A stretch of DNA of 64,000 bases from Helicobacter felistomachi. GTDB taxonomy: Bacteria; Campylobacterota; Campylobacteria; Campylobacterales; Helicobacteraceae. Location of the stretch: NCBI RefSeq assembly GCF_030296895.1, contig NZ_AP028022.1:1488001-1552000 (forward strand), in the 5' to 3' direction. The notes under the pieces are model-generated. The model was not told where the DNA came from. It did not search any database and saw only the letters and a list, made by a program, of their open reading frames with translations. This document shows, in pieces, positions 37,985 through 46,877 of the stretch (position 1 is its first letter; the number at the start of each line of letters is the position of its first letter). The translations under genes and the position numbers were made by a program.

Positions 37985-38009
37985 AAAGCACCGTATGGAA
38001 GGAGTTAGC

Positions 38010-38837
38010 ATGCGTTTCTCTAAATACTCACTGATGATCTTGCCCGCTTTGCTCGGGTTTTCAAACGCCAATGCTGAAGAAAGCGGCATTTTTCTTGAGG
38101 GCGGCTACCAACAAGGTAAGGCGCAATACAGCACGAGCAAAAATGGTAAAGATGCCGTAACCGCTAATTTAAAAGGCTTTGGCTTGCAAATCGGTTACCA
38201 AATGTTTGCCAACAAATACCTTGGCTTTAAGTTCTATGGCTTCTTCGACTACGCCCACACACAGGGCATTGAATTTGCCAATAACAACGCTTCAGGGGGC
38301 AACCCCATCAATTGTCAAATGCCCAATGGCTTGCCAGCTGGGGTACCAATTCCCGGGGGTGTTCCCGGACATGCTGGTGCTGTCCCCGGCGGAGGCTTGC
38401 CCGCTGGAGGCATGCCCCAATGTTCGATCAATGTCATGGGGATTTTGCAACAAGTCGTGGGGAGCAACAAACCCATACAGCCCAACATGCTCACCTATGG
38501 CGCAGGCGCAGATATGATCGTCAATGTCATCAGCAATAAAATGATGGCCCTAGGGGTGATCGGCGGGATACAATTTGCGGGCAACTCGTGGATTTTAGCC
38601 ACGCCTGACATCACCGATGTGGCGCTGCGCTACTTTGATGTCAGCAAAAAAGCCACTGGGTTTCAATTCCTCTTCAATGTGGGTGGGCGCTTGCGAATCT
38701 TAAAGCACAGCAGCATTGAAGCGGGCATCAAATTCCCCATGATGCGTAGCAATCCTTTCTTGCAAACCAAGAACGATGGCACGATCTACTTGCGCCGGCT
38801 CTACTCCTGGTATGTCAATTACGCTTTCACCTTTTAG
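38010..38837 (+). CDS. Hop/Hor-type outer-membrane protein, probably FliA-controlled
   Basis: 275 residues. Signal peptide (SLMILPALLGFSNANA-EE), then EESGIFLEGGYQQGKAQYS, the start typical of Helicobacter Hop/Hor proteins, GLQIGYQMFANKYLGFKFYGFFDY, YGAGADMIVNV, and C-terminal LYSWYVNYAFTF, an outer-membrane barrel end with terminal Phe. A Gly/Pro-rich loop at about residues 100-135 (GLPAGVPIPGGVPGHAG) is probably exposed. ATG 38010 with GGAAGGAG is preferred to 37995. Confidence 0.8.
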   Translation: MRFSKYSLMILPALLGFSNANAEESGIFLEGGYQQGKAQYSTSKNGKDAVTANLKGFGLQIGYQMFANKYLGFKFYGFFDYAHTQGIEFANNNASGGNPINCQMPNGLPAGVPIPGGVPGHAGAVPGGGLPAGGMPQCSINVMGILQQVVGSNKPIQPNMLTYGAGADMIVNVISNKMMALGVIGGIQFAGNSWILATPDITDVALRYFDVSKKATGFQFLFNVGGRLRILKHSSIEAGIKFPMMRSNPFLQTKNDGTIYLRRLYSWYVNYAFTF

Positions 38838-39378
38838 CGCACATAGGCGGGTTGGATTAGGGGGAGTTCTGCACCCTGGAAGTTCACTTTTATCATGATT
38901 TGGTAGTGCCCCTTTAGGGGGAGATTAAAGGGGGGGAGCTGGCAAATGCTCTCTTTCTCTTGTGTGGCGCATGGGATTTTACCAAGGTCTAAGGTTTTTT
39001 GTTTTGTCCTTAGCACCGCCACGCTAAAAGTGGGGGCTAGAGCTTTGGGGTCTTTGTATTGCACTTGTAGGCTTAGAGTGTTGTGCCAATTGGAGAGCCA
39101 AAGCAGGGGGTGTTTTGGTTGATGTAAAAAGGAAAGAGCGGTTCGAGTTTTTGGTTGCCATTCACTAGCTCAAGGCTATAGGTCTGCCTAAAGGCGTTGT
39201 AAGTGGAAAGCATGCCATTGATATGGCTATCAGTGTAGGTGTGCTGGTGCAAGTAGGAATTGTCGCTTTGTGGGGTGTATTTGATCGCCACAACCACTAG
39301 GGCCACAACTAGGCTTAAACCGATGAGCAAAATAGACAAAATCCCTAGGGGCCAATAATTTTTTTCTTCAGTTTCCAT
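38834..39378 (-). CDS. FixH/CcoH-like cbb3 oxidase assembly protein (HP0150-like), frameshifted
   Basis: N-terminal membrane helix (LGILSILLIGLSLVVALVVVAIKY) and a periplasmic beta domain. The frame breaks at the GGGGG run 39106-39110 (C5 on the coding strand). One more C gives NQNTPLLWLSNWHNTLSLQV then QYKDPKALAPTFSVAVLRT, a smooth sequence and 181 residues. FixH/CcoH stabilises assembly of the cbb3 oxidase. It is the last gene of the cco operon and overlaps the gene before it by 11 bases. The deletion is likely a base error. Confidence 0.75.
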
Positions 39379-39961
39379 GTTTTCTTACTCCAAAGAAGTA
39401 ACCATAAAAGAAGAGGGCCAAGAGCGAGCATAAGAGAATGTAGAGCGTGGTCTTTGTCACGCTGTTGGCGTACTCTTCTTTGATGTTGTTTGCTAGGGTG
39501 ATGTGGTGTTTGCGGGCGATGGCATCTGCCATGTAGGTGTAGCCATTCAGCAGGGCAAAGGAAAAACGGGCGTTGTTTTTAGCCATGTCCTTGCCCCACT
39601 CTTTGGGTAAAAAAGGGGCGATGCGCTCAAAAAAAATCTGGTCTGTGGGGATTAAATCCTTGGGATTAGACACAATGTCGATTTTTTGTGCCCTAAAGTG
39701 GGCAAAAAGGGCGACAAAGGGGGGGTGCAGAGCTTTTAACTTAACTTGCTGGTAGGCTAAACGCCCAGCCTTATCTAGAGTGTCGGGGCTGTCTTTTAAA
39801 AACAATACAAAAGAAACTCCCGTTTTGTCAAACAATTCGCTAGACACCTTTTGCACGAGCCCCGCACTCTTGGCGACCAAATGCCCCGCTTCGTTGTCCA
39901 GCACGAAACTTTGAGCGTGCAAAAAGCCGGAAAAGAGCAGGCAAGCTCTAAAGAGTTTCAC
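39368..39961 (-). CDS. TPM-domain-like membrane protein of the cco operon (HP0149-like)
   Basis: About 197 residues from a GTG at 39961-39959 that overlaps the stop of the upstream small gene (GTGA). Signal-like N-terminus (KLFRACLLFSGFLHAQS), a soluble domain resembling TPM domains (LVQKVSSELFDKTGVSFVLFLKDS), and a C-terminal helix (TTLYILLCSLLALFFYGYFFG). The frame is open up to 40267, but that portion only reads through other genes. Located in the cbb3 operon, so a role in oxidase maturation is inferred from position. Confidence 0.65.
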   Translation of the reverse strand: MKLFRACLLFSGFLHAQSFVLDNEAGHLVAKSAGLVQKVSSELFDKTGVSFVLFLKDSPDTLDKAGRLAYQQVKLKALHPPFVALFAHFRAQKIDIVSNPKDLIPTDQIFFERIAPFLPKEWGKDMAKNNARFSFALLNGYTYMADAIARKHHITLANNIKEEYANSVTKTTLYILLCSLLALFFYGYFFGVRKHGN

Positions 39962-40059
39962 ACGGCAAAGAGAAAGGGGCGGGCAAAGAACAGCACAACC
40001 GTGATGACGAATAAAATGATTAAGAACAACCCAAGCAGTTTCTCCATCCCTGTAAACAT
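39958..40059 (-). CDS. 33-residue single-helix membrane protein in the cco operon
   Basis: ATG 40059 with AAGGAG seven bases upstream starts MFTGMEKLLGLFLIILFVIT and continues VVLFFARPFLFAV, then TGA. One hydrophobic helix of about 22 residues with short polar ends. It follows the DUF4006 gene by three bases, and its stop overlaps the start of the TPM-like gene (GTGA), so coupling is likely. It is too short for ordinary gene callers. Size and topology recall CcoM, the tiny single-helix subunit of Pseudomonas stutzeri cbb3 oxidase, but no sequence kinship is claimed. Confidence 0.7.
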   Translation of the reverse strand: MFTGMEKLLGLFLIILFVITVVLFFARPFLFAV

Positions 40060-40062
40060 GCA

Positions 40063-40260
40063 CTACTCCTTGTGTACTTGATAAAATTCGTGTTTGTTGC
40101 CAAACATCTGCAAGCTTTTGGTGTCTAGCTTGTAGTAATGTGTGGACTCTTCTTGTTGGATATGCACGGCTTTTAAACCAAAGAACACAACTGCCACCAA
40201 CAGCACCACCACCACGATGAGATTGCCTAAAATCCCGTTTAAGCCAAATAACCCGTTCAT
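40063..40260 (-). CDS. DUF4006 small membrane protein (HP0148-like)
   Basis: 65 residues: MNGLFGLNGILGNLIVVVVLLVAVVFFGLKA is a hydrophobic anchor followed by a polar tail (YYKLDTKSLQMFGNKHEFYQV). It overlaps the ccoP stop. ATG 40260 or 40263 are both possible; GGAG sits just upstream. Conserved in epsilonproteobacterial cbb3 operons and of unknown role. Confidence 0.8.
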   Translation of the reverse strand: MNGLFGLNGILGNLIVVVVLLVAVVFFGLKAVHIQQEESTHYYKLDTKSLQMFGNKHEFYQVHKE

Positions 40261-41126
40261 CATTCATCTCCTTGCAAGGATTGGATATAAGTCGCCAACG
40301 CTTTCACTTGTGTGGGGCTAAAGTGGCGGTAAGCAAAGCTAGGCATTTCACCGATGTGCCCCTTTTTGCCCTTTTCTAGCACTTCTTGTAAAAAGGCGGG
40401 GGTGCCATAGTGGGTTAAATCCGCTGCCATGCCCCCTTGTCCCTTGCCATCAGCCCCGTGGCAACTCGCACAAGTGCTTTGGAAAATGGCCTGCCCTTTT
40501 TGGACCAATTGGGGGTATTTTGTGTGGTGCACGGCTGAGATGTCTGCCATGACATAGCTAGCCACCGCTTTAGCATCCTCAGCACCTAAGCCCATAGGGG
40601 GCATCTCGCCCGCTTGATAACCTAGTCCCACTGAGCCCTGATTGATCACTTCCTCAATCCCCGTCTCTTTACCCCATTTGGCGAGATTTCTAGCAGTGTT
40701 GTTAAGCCCTGTGGCTTCTAAGCCATGGCATTGCGAACATTGCACCAGGAAAATGCCCTGCCCCATTTGTTCTAGGTCCTTTTCCTTGAGATTCTGCCAT
40801 TTGGCTTCAAAGTTTTTATTATAAGCGGCGAGTTCTTTGTTATACTCCCCGATTTGTGAATAACTAGACATGGGATAACCCATAAAGATATACCAAAGCC
40901 CCCACACAATGAAAACTAAAAAGCTGATCATCCAACCCATGGGGATGTTGTTAAGAAACTCCCCGATGCCATCATAGCTGTGGTCCTTGCCCCCATAAAG
41001 CTCGCCATCTGCCTTGCTCTCGCGCATTGCTTTGAAGAGAGAGGAACTCATGCTAAGCGTGGCGACCAAAATCACAAGGGCTGCCCCTAGCGCAAATAAA
41101 TTAATGTGATCCTTTAAAATATCCAT
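40260..41126 (-). CDS. ccoP: cbb3 cytochrome c oxidase, dihaem subunit
   Basis: 288 residues. N-terminal membrane helices, the second reading GWMISFLVFIVWGLWYIFMGYP, then two c-type haem sites: CSQCHG and CASCHG. Passes electrons from the cytochrome bc1 complex to CcoN via CcoO. Terminal oxidase of microaerobic helicobacters. Six-base gap to ccoQ upstream. Confidence 0.96.
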   Translation of the reverse strand: MDILKDHINLFALGAALVILVATLSMSSSLFKAMRESKADGELYGGKDHSYDGIGEFLNNIPMGWMISFLVFIVWGLWYIFMGYPMSSYSQIGEYNKELAAYNKNFEAKWQNLKEKDLEQMGQGIFLVQCSQCHGLEATGLNNTARNLAKWGKETGIEEVINQGSVGLGYQAGEMPPMGLGAEDAKAVASYVMADISAVHHTKYPQLVQKGQAIFQSTCASCHGADGKGQGGMAADLTHYGTPAFLQEVLEKGKKGHIGEMPSFAYRHFSPTQVKALATYIQSLQGDE

Positions 41127-41131
41127 CTTTT

Positions 41132-41335
41132 TTAGCCTTTCTTATGGGATGAGTGCCGGGGCTCAATGGGTGTGTCGTTTAGCTCGTCTTGCAGAGCGAG
41201 TTGGCTGTAGCGTTCGTAATCGGTGATCCCCTTTTTGTCCTTGATATACATGGACGCGATGTAAAAGTATAAAAAGAGGGTGAACAAAACCGTGAAAAAG
41301 GCGTAGGCAAAGCCTCTTAAAGTGTCAATGTCCAT
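41132..41335 (-). CDS. ccoQ: cbb3 oxidase small subunit
   Basis: 67 residues, single helix RGFAYAFFTVLFTLFLYFYIASMYI with a charged C-terminal tail. Located between ccoO and ccoP and starting directly at the ccoO stop, as in other epsilonproteobacteria. Stabilises the complex. Confidence 0.9.
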   Translation of the reverse strand: MDIDTLRGFAYAFFTVLFTLFLYFYIASMYIKDKKGITDYERYSQLALQDELNDTPIEPRHSSHKKG

Positions 41336-42041
41336 TTATTGTCCTTTTGCACTCACTTTTGGGGCCTCAATGCGTCCTTGCCCCAAGCTGTTTAAATAGG
41401 CGATCAACGCCACGATTTCTTTGACACGCCCCTCTTTTAAAGCGGCTTTGATCTCGGGGTCTTGCATGTGATCTACAATGCCCTTAGCCTCCTCTAAGAA
41501 AAGCTTTTTCGCCTCTTGCATGCCGCCTAGTTGCACGCCACCGGGTTTGTCGTAAGGCACATTAAAGACTTCTTTGGGTGTAAGCTTCAGCAAAGGCAGT
41601 GTTAAAGTCGGCATCCTTTTTAAAGAGGTGCTTATAAGCGGGCATGATGCTACCGGGCACCACGCTGGTGGGATCTAGCATGTGTTTTTCATGCCACGCA
41701 GTGGTGCGCACATCGCCCACGCGGTGCAAATCAGGACCAATGCGCCGAGACCCCCACAAGAAAGGGCGATCGTAGGCGTATTCTCCACTTAGGCTATAAG
41801 CCCCATAGCGTTGCACTTCAGCTTGAAAGGGGCGGATGAGTTGGGAGTGGCAGTTGTAGCACCCCTCATTGATATACACCTGCCGCCCGGCGGTTTCTAA
41901 AATCGTGTAAGGCTTTAGCCCCTCAATGGGGCGGGCGGATTTAAAGAAGTTAGGCAAAATCTCCACCACACCTGCCACCGCAAAGGCGACTACAAAGGCG
42001 AGCGTGAAAAAGAATGGGTTTTTTTCTAAGAAAGTAAACAT
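41336..42041 (-). CDS. ccoO: cbb3 cytochrome c oxidase, monohaem subunit, with one extra base
   Basis: N-terminal helix FFFTLAFVVAFAVAGVVEI, haem c motif CYNCHSQ, WGSRRIGPDLHRVG and PGSIMPAY with the axial methionine. The frame breaks after AFAEAYTQ (about 41570-41580). Removing one A from AAA (TTT at 41573-41575) gives YTQEVFNVPYDKPGG and a protein of 234 residues, near the 232 I remember for H. pylori. Since the cbb3 oxidase is the only haem-copper oxidase in these bacteria, the extra base is probably a sequence error. Confidence 0.93.
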
Positions 42042-42050
42042 CTGCGCTCC

Positions 42051-43568
42051 TTATTGCATGCCCATGGGCGTGGCGTAGGCAGGTTCTTTTTCCAAAACGC
42101 GCCCTTTTTGGATCGTCATCAACACATTATAAAGGAAGATAAAGAACCCGATGAGATACAAACTGCCACCAAAGCCACGGATCAAATAGTAGGGGAACAA
42201 GACCCGCACGGTGTCAATGAATTGGTACACCAGATTACCGTATTGATCCACATCGCGCCACATCATCCCTTGTGTGATCCCCGCAATCCACATGGAGGAG
42301 AAGTAAAGCACGATGCCTAAAGTCATGAGCCAAAACTGCACATCCATGAGTTTGCCGGAATAAATTTCTCGTTTAAACACACGGGGCACCATGTGATAAA
42401 CCGCTGCAATGAGTGTAAAGCCCACCCATCCTAGCACGCCATCGTGCACATGCCCGATGATCCAATCGGTGAAGTGCGCTAGGGCATTGACGGAGCGGAT
42501 GGCCTGAATAGAGCCTTCTAAAGTGGAGAGCATGTAAAAGGTGCTTGCTAAAACCAAGAATTTAATGAGGGGTGATTCTTTGAGTTGGTGCCATTGCCCT
42601 CTTAAAGTCAAGAGCATGTTGATCGCCGTTCCCCAAGAAGGGATGATGAGAATCACAGAGAAGACAGAAGACAAGGTTTGCACCCAATCGGGCACTGTGG
42701 AGTAAATCAAGTGGTGTCCACCCGCCCAAATGTAGACAAACATCAAGCTCCAAAAGGAAAATAAAGTGAGCTTGTAAGAGAAAATGGGTTGTCCGCTCTC
42801 TTTAGGTAAGAAGTAATAAATCGTGCCGATCACCCCACTCGTGAACACAAATGCCACCGCATTGTGCCCCCACCACCATTGCACGAGGGCATCGTTGCTA
42901 CCGGCATACATAGAAATGGAGTGCCAAAGGCTGCCGGTGTGGGCAACTAGGTAAGTGGGGATGGAAAGGTTATTGAAGATGTAAAGCACAGCGATGCCTA
43001 CATAGGTTGCAATGTAATACCAAAGCGAAACATAGATCGTGTTTTCGCGTCTAACCCCCATGCTCCCAAACATGCTAATGCCCCAAAGCACCCACACCAC
43101 CACGACCAAAATGTCTAAAGGCCATGCCAATTCAGCGTATTCTTTGCTTTGGGTGATTCCACCTAGTAGGCTCACCACACCCAAGATTAAGGTTAAAATC
43201 CAAATCCAAAAATGTAGATAGCCCACCATTTTTAAAAATGGATAGTCGTGGTAGGTAATTTTTAAGACTCTTTGTCCAAAATAATACCAACTCGCCCAAA
43301 TCCCACCCAAAGTGAAGCCATAAATCACGCCATTGGTGTGTACGGGCCGCAAACGCCCAAAAATGCTGTATTCGCCTAGAATATAGTTAAGCTTGGGAAA
43401 GGCTAGCTGAAACGCTAAAATCACCCCGATCAACATCCCAATGACCCCAAAGGCGATCATGGCAATGATGAATAATCGGGCGATTGAATAATCGTATTCG
43501 GTGGAAGTTTTAGCCGTAGTTGACACTGAAGCACTACGCGCATAGCCCTGTTGGATGCCTACATCCAT
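42051..43568 (-). CDS. ccoN: cbb3 cytochrome c oxidase catalytic subunit I
   Basis: 505 residues, twelve helices. Conserved motifs: NYILGEYSIFGRLRPVHTNGVIYGF (low-spin haem ligand His), WWWGHNAVAFVFTSGVIG with the CuB histidine region, AGGHHLIYSTVPDW (CuB His pair) and DWIIGHVHDGVLGWVGFTL (haem ligands). The first gene of the cco operon. The high-affinity haem-copper centre reduces oxygen at low tension. Confidence 0.97.
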   Translation of the reverse strand: MDVGIQQGYARSASVSTTAKTSTEYDYSIARLFIIAMIAFGVIGMLIGVILAFQLAFPKLNYILGEYSIFGRLRPVHTNGVIYGFTLGGIWASWYYFGQRVLKITYHDYPFLKMVGYLHFWIWILTLILGVVSLLGGITQSKEYAELAWPLDILVVVVWVLWGISMFGSMGVRRENTIYVSLWYYIATYVGIAVLYIFNNLSIPTYLVAHTGSLWHSISMYAGSNDALVQWWWGHNAVAFVFTSGVIGTIYYFLPKESGQPIFSYKLTLFSFWSLMFVYIWAGGHHLIYSTVPDWVQTLSSVFSVILIIPSWGTAINMLLTLRGQWHQLKESPLIKFLVLASTFYMLSTLEGSIQAIRSVNALAHFTDWIIGHVHDGVLGWVGFTLIAAVYHMVPRVFKREIYSGKLMDVQFWLMTLGIVLYFSSMWIAGITQGMMWRDVDQYGNLVYQFIDTVRVLFPYYLIRGFGGSLYLIGFFIFLYNVLMTIQKGRVLEKEPAYATPMGMQ

Positions 43569-43669
43569 GCGTTCTCCTTCATAAAAATATCACATAAGCC
43601 CCAATTATAGCACAGATTGCATTAGTAGCGTTTAATTTAATGTCCTTTTTGGTTTTTAAACGTCTAAAT

Positions 43670-45550
43670 TTAGAAAAGAGTGCGTACTTTCTCAATAATG
43701 GACGCATCTTGACTTAAATCCAAGAAATTAAAGGCATCTCCACTCTGCTGCGTGCCTTGAAGTAAGTCGCCCGAATTGCGGTATTTTAAATCTAAGTTGG
43801 CAATCTCAAAGCCGTCCAAAGTTTGGCTAAAGTCGTGCAAACGGCGGTTGGTGGGTTGGTGGGTAAAAAGATAGCAATAGCCCCTGCCCCCAAGCCTTGC
43901 CACCCGCCCCCTTAATTGGTGCAAGGTCGCAAGTCCCAAGCGCTCAGGCCCCACCACCACGATGGTGGAGAGTTTAGGCAGACTGATCCCCACTTCAATC
44001 AAAGTTGTGGCGAGTAAAAGTTGCCCCTCTTTGGCAAAGATCTCCATGATGTCTTCCTTATCCTTGTCCTTACCGCTCACCACAAAGACCTTTTCAAAGC
44101 GTTTTTGCCAATAGGGCGCGCCCTCCTTTAAAGAGAGATAATCCATGGTTTCGCTTTCTTCCACCAAAGGGTAAATGACCGCCACTTGTTTATCCGCTCC
44201 GATCTCGGCTTTGATGTGGGTTAAAAGAGCGTTGAATTGGGGTTTATCCACGATACGGGTTTGTATGTCCTTTGTGTAGGGCTTGTCCTTTAAAAAGCTC
44301 GTGGCGATGAATTTAGCCCCCATCATCGCTAAAGTCCTAGGGATGGGTGTGGCGGAAAATTGCAGATAGTGGGGTTTGCTGCCCGCTTGCGTGGCTAGGG
44401 TTTGCAGGGTGTGGCGCTGTTTTGTGCCAAAGCGGTGTTGCTCATCGCTGATGACTAGGGCGACCTTAGAAGTGTCTAGGGGGGCGTAGAGCAGAGCGGT
44501 GGTGCCGACAATGAAATCCGCCTCATTAAAGGCCTCTTTTTGCTTGTTGGCTGTCCCGCCTAAGAGTAATAGGGGTTTGATGCTTTTAGGCAAGTATTTC
44601 ACGGCTTCGGTGTAAATTTGTTTGGCTAAAATGCTCGTGGGGGCCATTAATAGGCTTTTATAGGGGGCGCATAACGCCACGCTGGCTAAAATCACCATTG
44701 TTTTGCCACAACCCACATCACCCATCACGAGACGTTTTGTGGCTTTCAAACCTTGCATGTCGTGCTTAATGCTCTCAACCGCCCTTTGTTGGTCGTTGGT
44801 GAGTGCAAAGGGCAAGTTGTTAACAAAATCAGCTAAAGCCTGTGTGTTGGCGTGCTGGCCAAACTTGGCGGGAAAATCAAAAGTCTTAGAGCTTAGGGCA
44901 CACATATACGCCAAAGCTTCTATATACTTTAAGGCTTGTAGGTGGGGCGGGCAAAAACCCTTGTGGGTGTTGTAGGCTAGGGCAAAATCCATGCTGGGGT
45001 GGAAAATCTCGCTGATGTGTTGCACCACCTGCTTAGGCACGCCCAGACTCATGAGCTTTTCTAAATTTTGGGGTGTGAGGGTGGCTAGGCAAAAGTCAAG
45101 GTAGGTTTTGTATTGATCTTGCTTTAAAAAGGCAGCGAGTTTCTTGCAATCCTTGTCAAAACGCATGGCAACGGTGTTGGGAGCGGCAATGATCTTTGGG
45201 TTAACCATTTGTGGGGCGTTGGTGTAGGGATTGGTGCTTAATTTGCCATAAATGAAATAACGCTTTTTGGTAAAATTTTTAAGGTGATAGGGGGAGTGGT
45301 TAAAAAAGAGCAGTTCGAGCCCTCTGCCCGTTGTTTTGACTTGGGTTTGGATTTTTAAAATCCTACCTGCGCGTATGTCTACATATTCTACCTCTACGCA
45401 GCCCACAGTCCCCGATTCTAAAACGTCTAGCAAGTTGTAGGGGGTGTAGACTTTAGGGGGGTTTAAAATGATCTCTAAAAAATGGGCCAAGGGCAAACCC
45501 ACACCCAAATCCAAATTAGGGTGAATCCCTCCCACTTTTGTTGGCAACAT
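43670..45550 (-). CDS. recG: ATP-dependent DNA helicase RecG
   Basis: About 626 residues. N-terminal wedge domain, then helicase motifs: I MGDVGCGKTMV, Ia MAPTSILAKQ, II ISDEQHRFG (DEQH), III FSATPIPRTLA, V TTLIEVGISLP, VI LHQLRGRVAR. It remodels stalled forks and Holliday junctions. The N-terminal part is shorter than in E. coli, as in H. pylori. It is divergent from the lipoprotein gene; HP1523/HP1524 share this arrangement. Confidence 0.93.
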   Translation of the reverse strand: MLPTKVGGIHPNLDLGVGLPLAHFLEIILNPPKVYTPYNLLDVLESGTVGCVEVEYVDIRAGRILKIQTQVKTTGRGLELLFFNHSPYHLKNFTKKRYFIYGKLSTNPYTNAPQMVNPKIIAAPNTVAMRFDKDCKKLAAFLKQDQYKTYLDFCLATLTPQNLEKLMSLGVPKQVVQHISEIFHPSMDFALAYNTHKGFCPPHLQALKYIEALAYMCALSSKTFDFPAKFGQHANTQALADFVNNLPFALTNDQQRAVESIKHDMQGLKATKRLVMGDVGCGKTMVILASVALCAPYKSLLMAPTSILAKQIYTEAVKYLPKSIKPLLLLGGTANKQKEAFNEADFIVGTTALLYAPLDTSKVALVISDEQHRFGTKQRHTLQTLATQAGSKPHYLQFSATPIPRTLAMMGAKFIATSFLKDKPYTKDIQTRIVDKPQFNALLTHIKAEIGADKQVAVIYPLVEESETMDYLSLKEGAPYWQKRFEKVFVVSGKDKDKEDIMEIFAKEGQLLLATTLIEVGISLPKLSTIVVVGPERLGLATLHQLRGRVARLGGRGYCYLFTHQPTNRRLHDFSQTLDGFEIANLDLKYRNSGDLLQGTQQSGDAFNFLDLSQDASIIEKVRTLF

Positions 45551-45610
45551 GGTCAAATCTTTAACTTAGATTTAATAAAGCATGGTTATTATAGCCCAAA
45601 AAGGAAGTGG

Positions 45611-46012
45611 ATGAACTCCAAACTCTTACGTTTTTTAGGATTTTCAATTTTAGCCGCAACGGGGGCTTTTGGCTTGCAAGCGTGCAAAGACACAAGCAAA
45701 ACCTCTAGTCAGCAAGCGAAACCCGCCGATACAAAAGTTGTCAATCGGACCAAAGATGCCGACCCTAAGACGCTCAATAAAATGACCTTGGTAAAATCCA
45801 ACAAGGACAATAACATCGAATCAGGCTTGGACCATAGGATTGACGATGCCAAAACCACCGAAAGGATTGATCGCATTGTGGATGAAGAGAACGCCGTCCA
45901 ACAGGCCACGCAAGGCGCAGGTCCGCTCTACACCCCTCAAAACAGCAATATCCTCCAAAACTGGACCAATCACGAGGACAACTTAGCTTCGCCCTTAAAT
46001 CATAACTACTAA
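45611..46012 (+). CDS. Small lipoprotein (HP1524-like)
   Basis: 133 residues from ATG 45611 (AAGGAAGTGG upstream). MNSKLLRFLGFSILAATGAF leads into GLQACKD, a lipobox with acylatable Cys at about residue 24. The mature part is polar, rich in Asp, Lys, Thr and Asn, with no globular motif. Probably outer-membrane or periplasm-facing. Function unknown. Confidence 0.7.
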   Translation: MNSKLLRFLGFSILAATGAFGLQACKDTSKTSSQQAKPADTKVVNRTKDADPKTLNKMTLVKSNKDNNIESGLDHRIDDAKTTERIDRIVDEENAVQQATQGAGPLYTPQNSNILQNWTNHEDNLASPLNHNY

Positions 46013-46041
46013 CGGTAGAAGGACCCCCCATTTTCCATCTG

Positions 46042-46668
46042 ATGCGTAAGCTTGCCCTTGTGGCGGGTGCCGTCTGTATTTTATTGCCCCCCTTGCAAGC
46101 CGCCAAGAGCCGCACGTTTTTGCTAAGCCAGTACCAAGTCGGCCAAATGCAATTTTACACCTACCAAAATGGCACCCCCGTGAAAAATGTCCGCACCATT
46201 GAAGGGGCAAGCATTGTCTATGGCTACGAATTTAACCCATTAGATCGTTGGTTTTACACCCGCTACTACGCCTTTTTAGATTATGGGTATGTGATGTTAG
46301 ACCCCAAAAGCAATGTTGAAACGAACATGTTCACCTATGGGGCAGGGGCAGATTTGCTGATTGAGTACAACAAAAACCCGCTCAATGTGTGGGGACTCTT
46401 TTATGGGATGATGGTGGCGGGCAACACGTGGACAACTTCTGAATTTTCACAAAATTTCTTTGTGGAAAATTACCGCTCTTTCACAAGTTTTTCCTTTAAG
46501 GGGACTTACTTCAGACTCTTAGGGCAAGTGGGTGTCCGCTTTCAGACCGTCATTCTCTACCATGATGTGTCTTTTGAATTTGGGATTAAATTCCCCTTTG
46601 ACACCGAGTTGGGCTCTCGATTCGTGCGTAATTACAGCATTTTCATATCCCATACCTGGTATTTTTAA
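46042..46668 (+). CDS. Small Hor-type outer-membrane protein
   Basis: 208 residues. Signal peptide (LALVAGAVCILLPPLQA-AK), barrel strands such as GASIVYGYEFNPLDRWFYTRYYAFLDYGYVM, the YGAGADLLIEYNKNP segment shared with the outer-membrane protein at 38010 (YGAGADMIVNV), and the end SIFISHTWYF with terminal Phe. These place both in one Helicobacter family. ATG 46042 has no close Shine-Dalgarno; AGAAGGA lies about 23 bases upstream, before a C6 run. Confidence 0.75.
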   Translation: MRKLALVAGAVCILLPPLQAAKSRTFLLSQYQVGQMQFYTYQNGTPVKNVRTIEGASIVYGYEFNPLDRWFYTRYYAFLDYGYVMLDPKSNVETNMFTYGAGADLLIEYNKNPLNVWGLFYGMMVAGNTWTTSEFSQNFFVENYRSFTSFSFKGTYFRLLGQVGVRFQTVILYHDVSFEFGIKFPFDTELGSRFVRNYSIFISHTWYF

Positions 46669-46877
46669 AATACAACGGTGTAGAACAGCGCATATTTTTC
46701 ATAGCTCTTTGTCTGTTTTTGCACTTTGTCTGCCCCATCCGCTTGTGCGCTCAGGTTTAGCCCCAATAATTTCTTGATAAACCCTTTGGCAAAGAGGCGG
46801 CTAACCCCCTTATTTTCTAAAAGAGCGTAAAAATCTCTTTGTTCTTGATGGGCTTCTTGAAAAATTCTCTCTAGCAT
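46665..46877 (-). CDS. Fourth gene of the membrane-GTPase operon, unknown
   Basis: 70 residues, ATG overlapping the stop of the gene before it (ATGCTAG). Helical: MLERIFQEAHQEQRDFYALL, VSRLFAKGFIKKLLGLNLSA. No signal peptide. It has no homologue I recognise. Position suggests it belongs functionally with the GTPase gene. Confidence 0.5.
   Translation of the reverse strand: MLERIFQEAHQEQRDFYALLENKGVSRLFAKGFIKKLLGLNLSAQADGADKVQKQTKSYEKYALFYTVVF

Noticed and set aside
39961-40267. Extended N-terminus of the TPM-like frame (to 40267)
   Set aside because: This part overlaps the DUF4006 gene and the 33-residue gene and has unlikely composition; the GTG overlapping the small gene's stop is a better start.
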